Below, in pieces: positions 25,237 to 32,670 of a stretch of 58,939 nucleotides of DNA. The stretch comes from an uncultured Clostridia bacterium (GTDB lineage Bacteria > Bacillota > Clostridia > Oscillospirales > Oscillospiraceae), in NCBI GenBank assembly GCA_946061515.1, contig CAMGRL010000010.1, forward strand, positions 1-58,939, read 5' to 3'. Made by a program: the position numbers and the translations under genes. The notes beneath the pieces are model-generated. The model worked only from the letters and a program-made list of their open reading frames with translations. It did no database searches and was not told the origin of the DNA. Position 1 is the first letter of the stretch; every line of letters starts with the position of its first letter.

Positions 25237-25323
25237 GCCGCTGTGGTGGAATCGGTAGACACAGGGGACTTAAAATCCCCCGGTAGCGATACTGTACGGG
25301 TTCGAGTCCCGTCAGCGGCACCA
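25237..25323 (+). tRNA. tRNA-Leu (anticodon TAA)
   Basis: 87-nt class II tRNA: acceptor stem GCCGCTG/CAGCGGC, anticodon stem GGGGA/TCCCC around CTTAAAA giving TAA (UUA/UUG leucine codons), a long variable arm (CGGTAGCGATACTG area), T loop GGTTCGAGTCC, discriminator A and encoded CCA. Confidence 0.96.
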
Positions 25324-25363
25324 CGTCGTCGCGGACTGCATATCGTTCGCGACGACGTTTTCT
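25323..25363 (+). terminator. Terminator of tRNA-Leu
   Basis: CGTCGTCGCG (25324-25333) pairs perfectly with CGCGACGACG (25348-25357), followed by TTTTC. The stem begins right at the tRNA CCA end. Confidence 0.85.
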
Positions 25364-25410
25364 TTTTCAAAGCAAACGTCATCTCTCACTCATTCCGTCG
25401 CTCCTCCTCT

Positions 25411-25445
25411 CCAAATTGCAACCGCTACGCTGGGTTGCAATTTGG
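25411..25445 (+). other. Perfect 13-bp hairpin
   Basis: CCAAATTGCAACC and GGTTGCAATTTGG flank a 9-base loop, followed by TTTTG. It may be a back-up terminator. The 624-base gap 25324-25947 holds only such hairpins, repeats and the promoter at 25866. Confidence 0.55.
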
Positions 25446-25497
25446 TTTTGGGTGCTGACCTGGAAGCGGCAGTATTTACACTGTTTCGATGTTGCAG

Positions 25498-25525
25498 AAA
25501 AAAGCACGCTTCAGTGTGCTTTTTT
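25498..25525 (+). terminator. Terminator-like hairpin with A/T flanks
   Basis: AAAAAAGCACGC and GTGTGCTTTTTT close a TTCA loop; the single G-U pair is favourable only in plus-strand RNA. Confidence 0.65.
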
Positions 25526-25530
25526 CAATG

Positions 25531-25660
25531 AAATTCGTTCCTTGCGGAACGAGTGAAATATTACTTCGTAATATGAAATACGCTTCGCGTATGAAATATG
25601 CCTGCGGCATTTGAAGGAACGAATTTTATTTCATATTTTGCCGCAAGGCAAATATTTCAC
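25531..25660. repeat. Nested hairpin array 2 (ATGAAAT spacer)
   Basis: Outer arms AAATTCGTTCC (25531-25541) and GGAACGAATTT (25616-25626) enclose short hairpins ATTAC-TTC-GTAAT, ACGC-TTC-GCGT and ATGCC-TGC-GGCAT, separated by GTGAAAT (25553) and ATGAAAT (25573, 25591). A CGTTCC-TTGC-GGAACG hairpin opens the array, and TTTGCC-GCAA-GGCAAA follows it. Inverted spacers ATTTCAT and ATTTCAC lie at 25628 and 25654. The plan equals that of 6331-6453 with a different spacer. Confidence 0.8.
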
Positions 25661-25672
25661 TTCAATCCCCCG

Positions 25673-25806
25673 TGTCATTCTGAGCCGCGCAGCGGTGAAG
25701 AATCCCACCCCACCTGTCATTCTGAGGAGCGTTAGCGACGAAGAATCTCGTGGATAGAACGTTCAGCGTCACCATACGGGATCCTTCGCATTCGCTCAGG
25801 ATGACA
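25673..25806. repeat. GTCATYCTGA palindrome, copy 1 (compound)
   Basis: TGTCATTCTGAG appears twice (25673 and about 25712), each followed by a small hairpin and GAAGAATC; the inverted partner GGATCCTTCGCATTCGCTCAGGATGACA closes the unit at 25806. Related palindromes are at 32011, 42889 and 50334. Confidence 0.78.
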
Positions 25807-25865
25807 GCGTATTTTACTCGGGTGCCTTTAGGGAGTAACATGATAGTTCTTCCTACGATATTGCG

Positions 25866-25894
25866 TTGAAAAGCGGCGGCGAATCCTGTATAAT
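25866..25894 (+). promoter_or_regulatory. Promoter of the transglutaminase-like lipoprotein gene
   Basis: TTGAAA (25866-25871), 17-base spacer, TATAAT (25889-25894), about 50 bases before the start codon. Confidence 0.78.
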
Positions 25895-25947
25895 AGCGCC
25901 ATTATACATATACACGTCCGGTCTGACCGGCGCTGGAGGAAAACAAA

Positions 25948-27411
25948 ATGAAAAAAACCATCAGCCTGCTTCTGGCCCTGGTCCTGTGCTTCATGCTTGC
26001 CGCCTGCGGCAGCAGCGGCACGGGGAACGAGGATTACGACTATATCATTTCCCTGCTGGACAGGGGCGAGTATGATATGGCCATTCAGGTGATCGAGATG
26101 CTGCGCACCGGCTCTTCCGCTGTTCCGCCCCAGGCAGAGGGCCCGGCAGAGGTACCCGACAGCGCGCAGGAAGCGCAGACGGAGGCCAGCGCCGACATTG
26201 CCCGCGGTGAATTTACCTTTACCGGCCCTGGCGAAGCCACCATTGACGCCCAGGTGATTCTGGAAAACGGCACTGACTATCATTTCGGTATGGATCTGAT
26301 CAACTGCACCGACCGGGAGCTGACGCTCCAGGAGCTGATCATCACGGACTATGAAAACGGCAATAAAGGGGAGGATTGTTCTCTTGATATCAGTCAGTTC
26401 CAGGATTGGCCCTTTTACACTCTGGCGCCGAATGCAGGCAATGGTTTTGACGACTGGCATCCCAACCCCGCCCCCTTTGACGCGAGGGATTATTCCTTTG
26501 TTTATCAGGATGAGGAAAAGAACGAATACCGGGTCACCTTTACTTTTCATTTAGCGGGAGCCCTGGAAGTTGATGTCAACAATGGCGGTTCCGATGTGTC
26601 CGGCCTTGACTATTCTCAGGACCAGGGCAAGGACCTTATGACACTGCGGTATGACGCGGATTATGTGGTGGAAGTACACCCGGACGTCTACTGGGTGCCT
26701 GCCCGCTCCCTGGGCGACAGCCGGTACAGCAACGCGGACATTTTCCAGATGGTTGATCATTCCCCTGAGGACAAACAGGCCGCCGTCTCCACCCTGTATG
26801 AGGCGCTGCAGCTTTATCAGGTGAGCGGATTTATCTCTGCCGATGACAACATCCGCATGGGGGAAAACGGCATTGCCTGGGAGCACCACAAGCCCGGCTA
26901 TTACGCGGTGCTGACCAACTGCGGCTGCTGCGCCACCGACTCCAACTGGCTGCACTACATTCTGGACGGCGATTATGACGAGATCGGCTATATCGCCACC
27001 TCCCAGCGGGACGGCAGCGGCCATGTGTTTAACTACATTCTCCAGGACGGCTGGTACTATATGATCGACCTGACCCATTACCGCACTGACTGGATCGCCA
27101 CGGCCACGGAAGACGGCTATCTGGACAGTTATCACAGAAGCGACCCCATTCTGGGGAACATCCATAAGACCAGGTCCCTGGAAGCCTACGCGGACTACAT
27201 TCAGGCAACATTCGGCGATCCCCCCGGACTGATCGTCAAGTATACCGCCGCTGATGTGCCGGCAGTGGACAGTGTGAGAAGTCAGAGCGGCATAGAGATC
27301 ACCTACGCGCAGATGAACGATATTGAGCTTGAGATCCTTTTTGACGATCCGGGCGACAGCCTGACCTTCACTTTTGCCGACGCCCCCTCCCAGTTTCCCA
27401 ACTGGGACTGA
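25948..27411 (+). CDS. Lipoprotein with a transglutaminase-like domain
   Basis: 487 residues, GGAGG before the ATG. Lipoprotein signal peptide MKKTISLLLALVLCFMLAAC with Cys20. Residues 80-240 are beta-rich and unrecognised. The C-terminal half has the Cys-His-Asp layout of bacterial transglutaminase-like proteins: TNCGCCATDSNWLHYIL (Cys325/327/328), GHVFNYIL (His359) and WYYMIDLTHYR (Asp374). Such domains are usually cysteine proteases or amidases, or catalytically idle binders, at the cell surface. Which of the three cysteines is the nucleophile is not obvious. Likely co-transcribed with the hotdog gene 38 bases on. Confidence 0.75.
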   Translation: MKKTISLLLALVLCFMLAACGSSGTGNEDYDYIISLLDRGEYDMAIQVIEMLRTGSSAVPPQAEGPAEVPDSAQEAQTEASADIARGEFTFTGPGEATIDAQVILENGTDYHFGMDLINCTDRELTLQELIITDYENGNKGEDCSLDISQFQDWPFYTLAPNAGNGFDDWHPNPAPFDARDYSFVYQDEEKNEYRVTFTFHLAGALEVDVNNGGSDVSGLDYSQDQGKDLMTLRYDADYVVEVHPDVYWVPARSLGDSRYSNADIFQMVDHSPEDKQAAVSTLYEALQLYQVSGFISADDNIRMGENGIAWEHHKPGYYAVLTNCGCCATDSNWLHYILDGDYDEIGYIATSQRDGSGHVFNYILQDGWYYMIDLTHYRTDWIATATEDGYLDSYHRSDPILGNIHKTRSLEAYADYIQATFGDPPGLIVKYTAADVPAVDSVRSQSGIEITYAQMNDIELEILFDDPGDSLTFTFADAPSQFPNWD

Positions 27412-27449
27412 CGAAAACCGATAGATTTTTTAGAAACAGGGAATGAGCC

Positions 27450-28346
27450 ATGACAAAAGAAGAGATAAACCAGAGCAAATATTTTGACCCCTTTACCCGC
27501 ATGATCGGGCTGGAGGTGGAGGAGCTGCGGCCGGACGGCCTGACCGCTAAGGCCCGGTTGAAGCGGGAATTCTGCAACACCTATTCCAGCGCCCACGGCG
27601 GCTATGTCTATTCTGTGGGCCACGCGGCGGCTCTTTTATCCGCCGGACTGTGCCTGGACCGCCGGGCCGTGTCGGTGGATGTGTCCAACGAGTATGAAAG
27701 TTCCCTGCTGGGCCCCTACGCCCGCATCCACACAAAGCTGGTCAGCGCAGGGGAGCTGATGGTGTTCCGGGTGAGAGTGACAGACAGCAAGGGCAAGCTG
27801 TGCCTGACCCAGATCGTCACCATGAAAGACGCCGATCTGCCGGTGTGCAGCCCCGCCGAATTTCCCGTCACCATCATCCACGGCGACGATAATTCCCCCG
27901 TGGACCCGGTCACCGGCATCTACTATCCCCGCCTTTCCGTGTTTTTCTCCGCCGTTTGCCACACCCACGTGCTGGGCCGGGGCGAAAAAGGCATGATCTA
28001 CGGCGCGGACCTTTTCCCCGAGACTGTGGACGCCTTCGGCGCGGCCCATCCGGGCATGATCTACACCGTCTGCGACAGCGCCGCCGGCGGCTCGGCGGCC
28101 TTCCTGCTGGAGAAAAAGCCCGTCACCGTGTCCAGCAGCATCCACTATCTGCGCAGCATCACCCAGGGCCCGGTCCGGGCGGAGACCAGGCTTGTCCGCG
28201 CCGGAAAGCAGCTGCTGTTTTACACCATGGACATTACCGACGGCAGCGGCGAGCTTGCCGCCGTGGCCCAGTTTGTCATGCAGTGCGTGGACTATGAGAT
28301 CACCAACGAGATGTCGGCGGAATACCGGAGAAAAGCCTTTAAGTAA
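27450..28346 (+). CDS. Double-hotdog acyl-CoA thioesterase-like protein
   Basis: 298 residues made of two PaaI/4HBT-type hotdog units. The first (about 10-130) has NTYSSAHGGYVYSVGHAAALLSAG, a long hotdog helix, then VSVDVSNEYESSLLG. The second (about 160-290) has AAHPGMIYTVCDSAAGGSAAFLL followed by VSSSIHYLRSITQGPVRAETRLV. Each helix is flanked by the expected strands. This fold hydrolyses acyl-CoA thioesters; the specific acyl group is unknown. Tandem hotdogs in one chain mimic the usual homodimer. Confidence 0.82.
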   Translation: MTKEEINQSKYFDPFTRMIGLEVEELRPDGLTAKARLKREFCNTYSSAHGGYVYSVGHAAALLSAGLCLDRRAVSVDVSNEYESSLLGPYARIHTKLVSAGELMVFRVRVTDSKGKLCLTQIVTMKDADLPVCSPAEFPVTIIHGDDNSPVDPVTGIYYPRLSVFFSAVCHTHVLGRGEKGMIYGADLFPETVDAFGAAHPGMIYTVCDSAAGGSAAFLLEKKPVTVSSSIHYLRSITQGPVRAETRLVRAGKQLLFYTMDITDGSGELAAVAQFVMQCVDYEITNEMSAEYRRKAFK

Positions 28347-28364
28347 TTGCAATATTCCCCTCAT

Positions 28365-28410
28365 CGCCGGGAGCAGCTTTTGCCGCTCCCGGTGTATTTT
28401 TATACACCGG
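28365..28410 (+). terminator. Two overlapping, mutually exclusive hairpins after the hotdog gene
   Basis: CGCCGGGAGC (28365-28374) pairs with GCTCCCGGTG (28385-28394) and is followed by TATTTTTAT. The 3' arm also begins a second hairpin, CCGGTGTA-TTTT-TACACCGG (28389-28410). Only one can form at a time. The first looks like an intrinsic terminator. Confidence 0.65.
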
Positions 28411-28510
28411 AAATGTTAAAATCTTAATCGTCAATGTCCACAATTCGCCCCTTTTCCCGGTCCCTTTTTCGCGCCGCACGTTATTGATTTGACAGAAAAA
28501 AATATTCTGC

Positions 28511-28540
28511 TTGGCATTGCGCATTTGGAGATGCTATAAT
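28511..28540 (+). promoter_or_regulatory. Promoter of the oad operon
   Basis: TTGGCA (28511-28516), 18-base spacer, TATAAT (28535-28540). The 85-base leader that follows contains a direct repeat of TTTCTCTTTAAAAT near 28575-28605. Confidence 0.72.
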
Positions 28541-28632
28541 AAACTGACGGGAAATCGGAGATGCTTAAACTGTGATTTTTCTCTTTAAAATTTCTCTTTA
28601 AAATATAAAAAATACAGGATACAGGAGGAGCC

Positions 28633-30012
28633 ATGAAAGTACAATTTACCGAAACCGTGCTGCGCGACGCCAACCAGTCCCTGGTGGCCACCCGTCTGGG
28701 CTACGACCAGTTCGAGCCCATACTGGAGACCATGGATCAGGCCGGATTCTACTCTGTGGAATGCTGGGGCGGAGCCACCTTTGACGTGTGCCTGCGCTAC
28801 CTGAACGAGGACCCCTGGGAGCGGCTGAGAAAGATCCGCGCCAAGATGCCCAACACCAAGCTGCAGATGCTGCTGCGGGGCCAGAACATTCTGGGCTACA
28901 AGCACTACCCGGACGACATCGTGCGCCGCTTTGTCCGCGCCGCGGTGAAAAACGGCATCGACATCGTGCGCATTTTCGACGCCCTCAACGACATTGACAA
29001 CCTGAAGGTCGCCATTGAAGAGACGGTAAGCTGCGGCGCTCTGGCTTCCGGCGCTATCTCCTACACCACCAGCCCGGTCCACACCCTGGACAAGTATGTG
29101 AGCATGGTCAAGGAAATGGCCCGCATGGGTGTGGGCTCCATCTGCATCAAGGACATGGCCGGTATTCTGACCCCCAAGGCTGCCTATGACCTGGTCTCCG
29201 CCATCAAGGACGCTGTGGACCTGCCTCTGGTGGTACACACCCACAGCACCACTGGTCTTGCCTTTATGACCTACCTGAAGGCCGTGGAAGCCGGGGCCGA
29301 CGTGATCGACACCGCCATCTCCCCCTTCTCCGGCGGCACCTCCCAGCCTGCCACCGAGACTTTGTTCTACACCCTGCGGGAGCTGGGCTACGACACCGAT
29401 CTGAACGAGGAAGCTCTGAACAAAATGGCCGACTTCTTCAAGCCCATCCGGGCCGATTTCCTGGCCGACGGCACCCTGAACCCCATCTCCATGGCCACCG
29501 ACACCCGCTGCCTGACCTATCAGATCCCCGGCGGTATGCTCTCCAACCTGTTGAGCCAGCTGAAGATGATGAACGCCCTGGACAGATACGAGGAGACCCT
29601 GCTGGAGACTCCCAGAGTGCGCAAGGACATGGGCTATCCTCCCCTGGTCACGCCCACCAGCCAGCTGGTAGGCACCCAGGCCGTGCAGAACGTGCTGGCC
29701 GGCGAGCGCTACAAGAACGTTGGCGCCGAGATGCGGGCCTACTGCCGCGGCGAATACGGCAAGACCCCCGCCCCTATCGACCCGGAGGTCCAGGCCAAGA
29801 TCCTGGGCGACGAGAAGCCCATCCAGGGCCGCTACGCCGACTCCATGCCCACAGACACCTTTGAAAAGGCCCAGGAGAAGCTGGGCGACACCGCCCGGAG
29901 CGAGGAGGACGTGCTCAGCTATGTGGCCTTCCCCGAGGTGGCGGAGAAGTTCTTTGAAAAGCGCAAAGCGGACGAGGAGAAGGTCGTGCGCTACTCCATC
30001 CAGGCGCTTTAA
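28633..30012 (+). CDS. oadA: Oxaloacetate decarboxylase alpha subunit (carboxyltransferase)
   Basis: 459 residues, AGGAGG before the ATG. Biotin-dependent carboxyltransferase with TIM-barrel motifs ETVLRDANQSLVATR, the catalytic-lysine stretch ICIKDMAGIL, and metal-binding HTHSTTGLA. Unlike E. coli or Klebsiella OadA it ends without a biotin domain, which is encoded separately at 30365. With the gamma, BCCP and beta genes behind it, the complex should decarboxylate oxaloacetate to pyruvate and pump Na+. No biotin carboxylase gene is present, which argues against pyruvate carboxylase. Confidence 0.93.
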   Translation: MKVQFTETVLRDANQSLVATRLGYDQFEPILETMDQAGFYSVECWGGATFDVCLRYLNEDPWERLRKIRAKMPNTKLQMLLRGQNILGYKHYPDDIVRRFVRAAVKNGIDIVRIFDALNDIDNLKVAIEETVSCGALASGAISYTTSPVHTLDKYVSMVKEMARMGVGSICIKDMAGILTPKAAYDLVSAIKDAVDLPLVVHTHSTTGLAFMTYLKAVEAGADVIDTAISPFSGGTSQPATETLFYTLRELGYDTDLNEEALNKMADFFKPIRADFLADGTLNPISMATDTRCLTYQIPGGMLSNLLSQLKMMNALDRYEETLLETPRVRKDMGYPPLVTPTSQLVGTQAVQNVLAGERYKNVGAEMRAYCRGEYGKTPAPIDPEVQAKILGDEKPIQGRYADSMPTDTFEKAQEKLGDTARSEEDVLSYVAFPEVAEKFFEKRKADEEKVVRYSIQAL

Positions 30013-30024
30013 GGAGGCTGCACC

Positions 30025-30375
30025 ATGGACGATCTGGTCAATATTTCCATAGGGAATGCGGGCGTTATCGCCCTGCTGGGCTACCTGGTGGTGTTCCTTG
30101 GTCTGGTGCTGCTGATGGTGGTTATCATGATTATGGGTAAGATCATGGTGGCCAAGGCCAAAAAGGCCCAGGCTGCCGCCGCGGCAGAGGCTCCTGCGGC
30201 CCCGGCCCCTGTACCCAAAGAGCCCGCCCCCGGCACCGCCGGAGAGCTGAAGCTCTATGACACCGACCCCAGAGACGCCGCCATGATCATGGCGATCGTG
30301 GCCGACACCCTGGGCAAGCCCCTCAACGAACTGCGCTTCAAATCTATCCGGGAGGTCAAGGACGATGAAATATAA
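30025..30375 (+). CDS. oadG: OadG-type gamma subunit of the Na+ decarboxylase
   Basis: 116 residues: one N-terminal membrane helix (GVIALLGYLVVFLGLVLLMVVIMIMG), an Ala/Pro-rich linker, and a C-terminal segment (DPRDAAMIMAIVADTLGKPLNELRFKSIREV) typical of longer gamma subunits. It ties the alpha subunit to the membrane beta pump and helps proton transfer during decarboxylation. Its end overlaps the biotin-carrier gene by 11 bases. Confidence 0.88.
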   Translation: MDDLVNISIGNAGVIALLGYLVVFLGLVLLMVVIMIMGKIMVAKAKKAQAAAAAEAPAAPAPVPKEPAPGTAGELKLYDTDPRDAAMIMAIVADTLGKPLNELRFKSIREVKDDEI

Positions 30376-30760
30376 AGTAACGCTGAATAACCGCGTATAT
30401 GAGGTAGAAGTGGAGCAGGGCCAGGCCATGCTCATTGACGAGTACGAGCTCTCCGCTCCCGCCGCCCCGGCCGCCCCGGCCGCCCCCCTGGCCGCCGCCC
30501 CCACCGCCGCTCCCGCCGCTGCGGCAGCCCCTGTCTCCGTGGCCGCCGGCGAGCCGGTGAAAAGCCCCATGCCCGGCAACATCCTCAGAATCGAGGTCAG
30601 CCAGGGCCAGCAGGTGAAGGAGGGCGACGTGCTCATGGTCCTGGAGGCCATGAAGATGGAGAATGAGATCGTCGCCACCAAGAGCGGCACCATCGCCCAG
30701 ATCGCCGTGTCCAAGGGCGCGGTGGTGGAGACCGGCGCTGTCCTGGCGGTCATCGCCTGA
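30365..30760 (+). CDS. Biotin carboxyl carrier protein of the decarboxylase
   Basis: 131 residues. An N-terminal beta piece (MKYKVTLNNRVYEVEVE), a very Ala/Pro-rich flexible linker (APAAPAAPAAPLAAAP) and a biotinyl domain ending the chain. The biotin site is the lysine in EAMKMEN. It carries CO2 from the alpha carboxyltransferase to the beta pump. It starts inside the end of oadG. Confidence 0.92.
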   Translation: MKYKVTLNNRVYEVEVEQGQAMLIDEYELSAPAAPAAPAAPLAAAPTAAPAAAAAPVSVAAGEPVKSPMPGNILRIEVSQGQQVKEGDVLMVLEAMKMENEIVATKSGTIAQIAVSKGAVVETGAVLAVIA

Positions 30761-30771
30761 GGAGGGTAGCT

Positions 30772-31995
30772 ATGGATATACTGGGTACGCTGCAAAAGCT
30801 GGGGATGGAATCCGGCTTTGCGGCCTTCTTCCTCACAGACGGCGGCTGGAAGAATCTGATCATGATCCTCATCTCTTTTGGCCTGCTCTATCTGGGCATT
30901 GTCAAGAAGTTTGAGCCGCTGCTGCTGTGCGGCATCGCCTTCGGCTGCCTGCTCTCCAACCTGAGCTACTTTGTGGGCATGGGCGCCAACGCCCTGTACC
31001 ATCCGGAGCTGTGGGAGGCTTTTCTGGATGAGACCAGCCCCTATTTTCACAGCTACGGCCACATTATGAGCAACGCCGGTCTGCTGGACTTCTTCTATAT
31101 CGGCGTGAAAGCGGGCATATACCCCTCGCTGATCTTCCTGGGCGTGGGCGCCATGACCGACTTTGGCCCCCTGCTGTCTAACCCCAAGAGCCTGCTGCTG
31201 GGCGCGGCGGCGCAGCTGGGCGTGTTCGTGGCCTTCTTCGGCGCGGTGCTGCTGGGCTTTACCGGCCCGGAGGCCGCCTCCATCGGCATCATCGGCGGCG
31301 CGGACGGCCCCACGGCCATCTACCTGACCACAAAGCTGGCCCCTCAGCTTCTGGGCCCCATCGCCATTGCGGCCTATTCCTACATGGCGCTGATCCCGCT
31401 GATCCAGCCGCCCATTATGAAGCTCTTCACCACCGACAAAATGCGCAAGGTGAAGATGGAGCAGACCCGCGAGGTCAGCAAGACGGAAAAAATCGTCTTC
31501 CCCATCGTGGTCGCCACCTTCGTTATTCTGCTTCTGCCCTCCACCGCGCCTCTGGTGGGCTGCCTGATGCTGGGCAACCTGTTCCGTGAATGCGGTGTTA
31601 CCGACCGTCTCTCCGACACGTCCCAGAACGCCCTGATGAACATCGTCACCATCTTCCTGGCCACCTCTGTGGGCGCCACCATGGTGGCCCAGAACTTCCT
31701 GAACTTCAACACCATCAAGATCATCGTTCTGGGTCTGTGCGCCTTCGCTATCTCCACCATCGGCGGTCTGGTGGGCGGCCTGGTGATGTACAAAACCTCC
31801 GGCGGCAGGATCAATCCCCTGATCGGCTCCGCCGGCGTCTCCGCCGTGCCCATGGCCGCCCGCGTGGCGCAGGATGTGGGCCGGAAATACAACAAGACCA
31901 ACTTCCTGCTGATGCACGCCATGGGCCCCAACGTGGCCGGCGTCATCGGCTCCGCCATCGCCGCAGGCTTCCTGCTCAGCGTCTTCGGCGGCTGA
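30772..31995 (+). CDS. oadB: Oxaloacetate decarboxylase beta subunit, Na+ pump
   Basis: 407 residues, highly hydrophobic, about nine to eleven membrane helices. The conserved re-entrant region is present as GIIGGADGPTAIYLT, whose Asp is needed for Na+ and carboxybiotin in characterised pumps, and the late stretch SVGATMVAQNFLNFNT is also conserved. It decarboxylates carboxybiotin and exports Na+. The palindrome at 32011-32099 followed by T6 probably terminates the operon. Confidence 0.95.
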   Translation: MDILGTLQKLGMESGFAAFFLTDGGWKNLIMILISFGLLYLGIVKKFEPLLLCGIAFGCLLSNLSYFVGMGANALYHPELWEAFLDETSPYFHSYGHIMSNAGLLDFFYIGVKAGIYPSLIFLGVGAMTDFGPLLSNPKSLLLGAAAQLGVFVAFFGAVLLGFTGPEAASIGIIGGADGPTAIYLTTKLAPQLLGPIAIAAYSYMALIPLIQPPIMKLFTTDKMRKVKMEQTREVSKTEKIVFPIVVATFVILLLPSTAPLVGCLMLGNLFRECGVTDRLSDTSQNALMNIVTIFLATSVGATMVAQNFLNFNTIKIIVLGLCAFAISTIGGLVGGLVMYKTSGGRINPLIGSAGVSAVPMAARVAQDVGRKYNKTNFLLMHAMGPNVAGVIGSAIAAGFLLSVFGG

Positions 31996-32010
31996 TATCA
32001 ATAAAACAAC

Positions 32011-32106
32011 TGTCATCCTGAACGCAGTGAAGGATCCCGTATTCAGAAGCATAAACTTCTGTTTACGGGATCCTTCTTCGCTTCGCTCTTCAGGATGACT
32101 TTTTTA
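32011..32106. repeat. GTCATYCTGA palindrome, copy 2, doubling as terminator
   Basis: TGTCATCCTGAA at the left pairs with TTCAGGATGAC at the right, and the inner arms GGATCCCGTA and TACGGGATCC also pair around a short AGAAG..CTTCT hairpin. The right end runs into TTTTTT, so the unit can terminate the oad operon and sits between two convergent operons. Confidence 0.82.
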
Positions 32107-32670
32107 AAGCGCACCGAGCTTGCCGTTGAGCTTTTTATAGATCCGCTCCACAAACCAGGGCTCGGTAGAGGCCTTCAGGGCCTCTTCCAGGCTAAACCAG
32201 GCCACGCCGCTGTTTTCCTCTTTGCAGATGTGCAGTGTGTCGCTCTCCTCCGCCTCCAGCAGATAGGTGACGTTCATGTGCAGGTGGCTGGGCACATACG
32301 CCCCCCGCTTTTCGTGGCCGTCCACGGTCAGCACCTCTAAGGAAAAGATCTCCGGGCTTACCGGGCGCACATGGGCTATCCCCGTCTCCTCCCGGGCCTC
32401 CCGCAGCGCTACAGCCAGCAGGTCCGTCTCCCCGTCCGCGTGGCCCCCGGTCCAGGACCAGGAATCATAGATATTGTGATAGACCATCAGGGTCTTTGTC
32501 CGCTCCGGGTTCACGATCCAGGCTGAGGCCGTCATGTGGGCCAGCAGATTGCTCCGCAGAAAGGCGTCCCCGTTTTTTTCCAGAAAGTCCAGGATCACCG
32601 CCTGGTCCCGCTGCTCCTGCTCGTTGCAGGGACGGTATTTTTTTATCTCTTCGACGATCTTCATGTTCAT
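32104..32670 (-). CDS. NUDIX hydrolase
   Basis: 188 residues from ATG at 32670, which overlaps the upstream stop in ATGA. The Nudix box is GHADGETDLLAVALREAREETG: the REAREETG end is canonical, while the first Glu is one place early. The N-terminal part (YRPCNEQEQRDQAVILDFL) is helical. Substrate is unknown: NUDIX enzymes hydrolyse nucleoside diphosphates linked to another group, often as metabolite-repair or housecleaning enzymes. Last gene of the metK operon. Confidence 0.88.
   Translation of the reverse strand: MNMKIVEEIKKYRPCNEQEQRDQAVILDFLEKNGDAFLRSNLLAHMTASAWIVNPERTKTLMVYHNIYDSWSWTGGHADGETDLLAVALREAREETGIAHVRPVSPEIFSLEVLTVDGHEKRGAYVPSHLHMNVTYLLEAEESDTLHICKEENSGVAWFSLEEALKASTEPWFVERIYKKLNGKLGAL

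Noticed and set aside
28633-31995. Pyruvate carboxylase or methylmalonyl-CoA decarboxylase operon
   Set aside because: No biotin carboxylase gene is present, and the carboxyltransferase is of the OadA type, not the acyl-CoA type; the beta pump subunit is present.
28585-32052. Very long open frame (over 1100 codons) on the minus strand opposite the oad operon
   Set aside because: It mirrors the codon structure of oadA-oadB on the other strand, is full of Gly/His/Ala runs with no domain, and the plus-strand genes are unmistakable.
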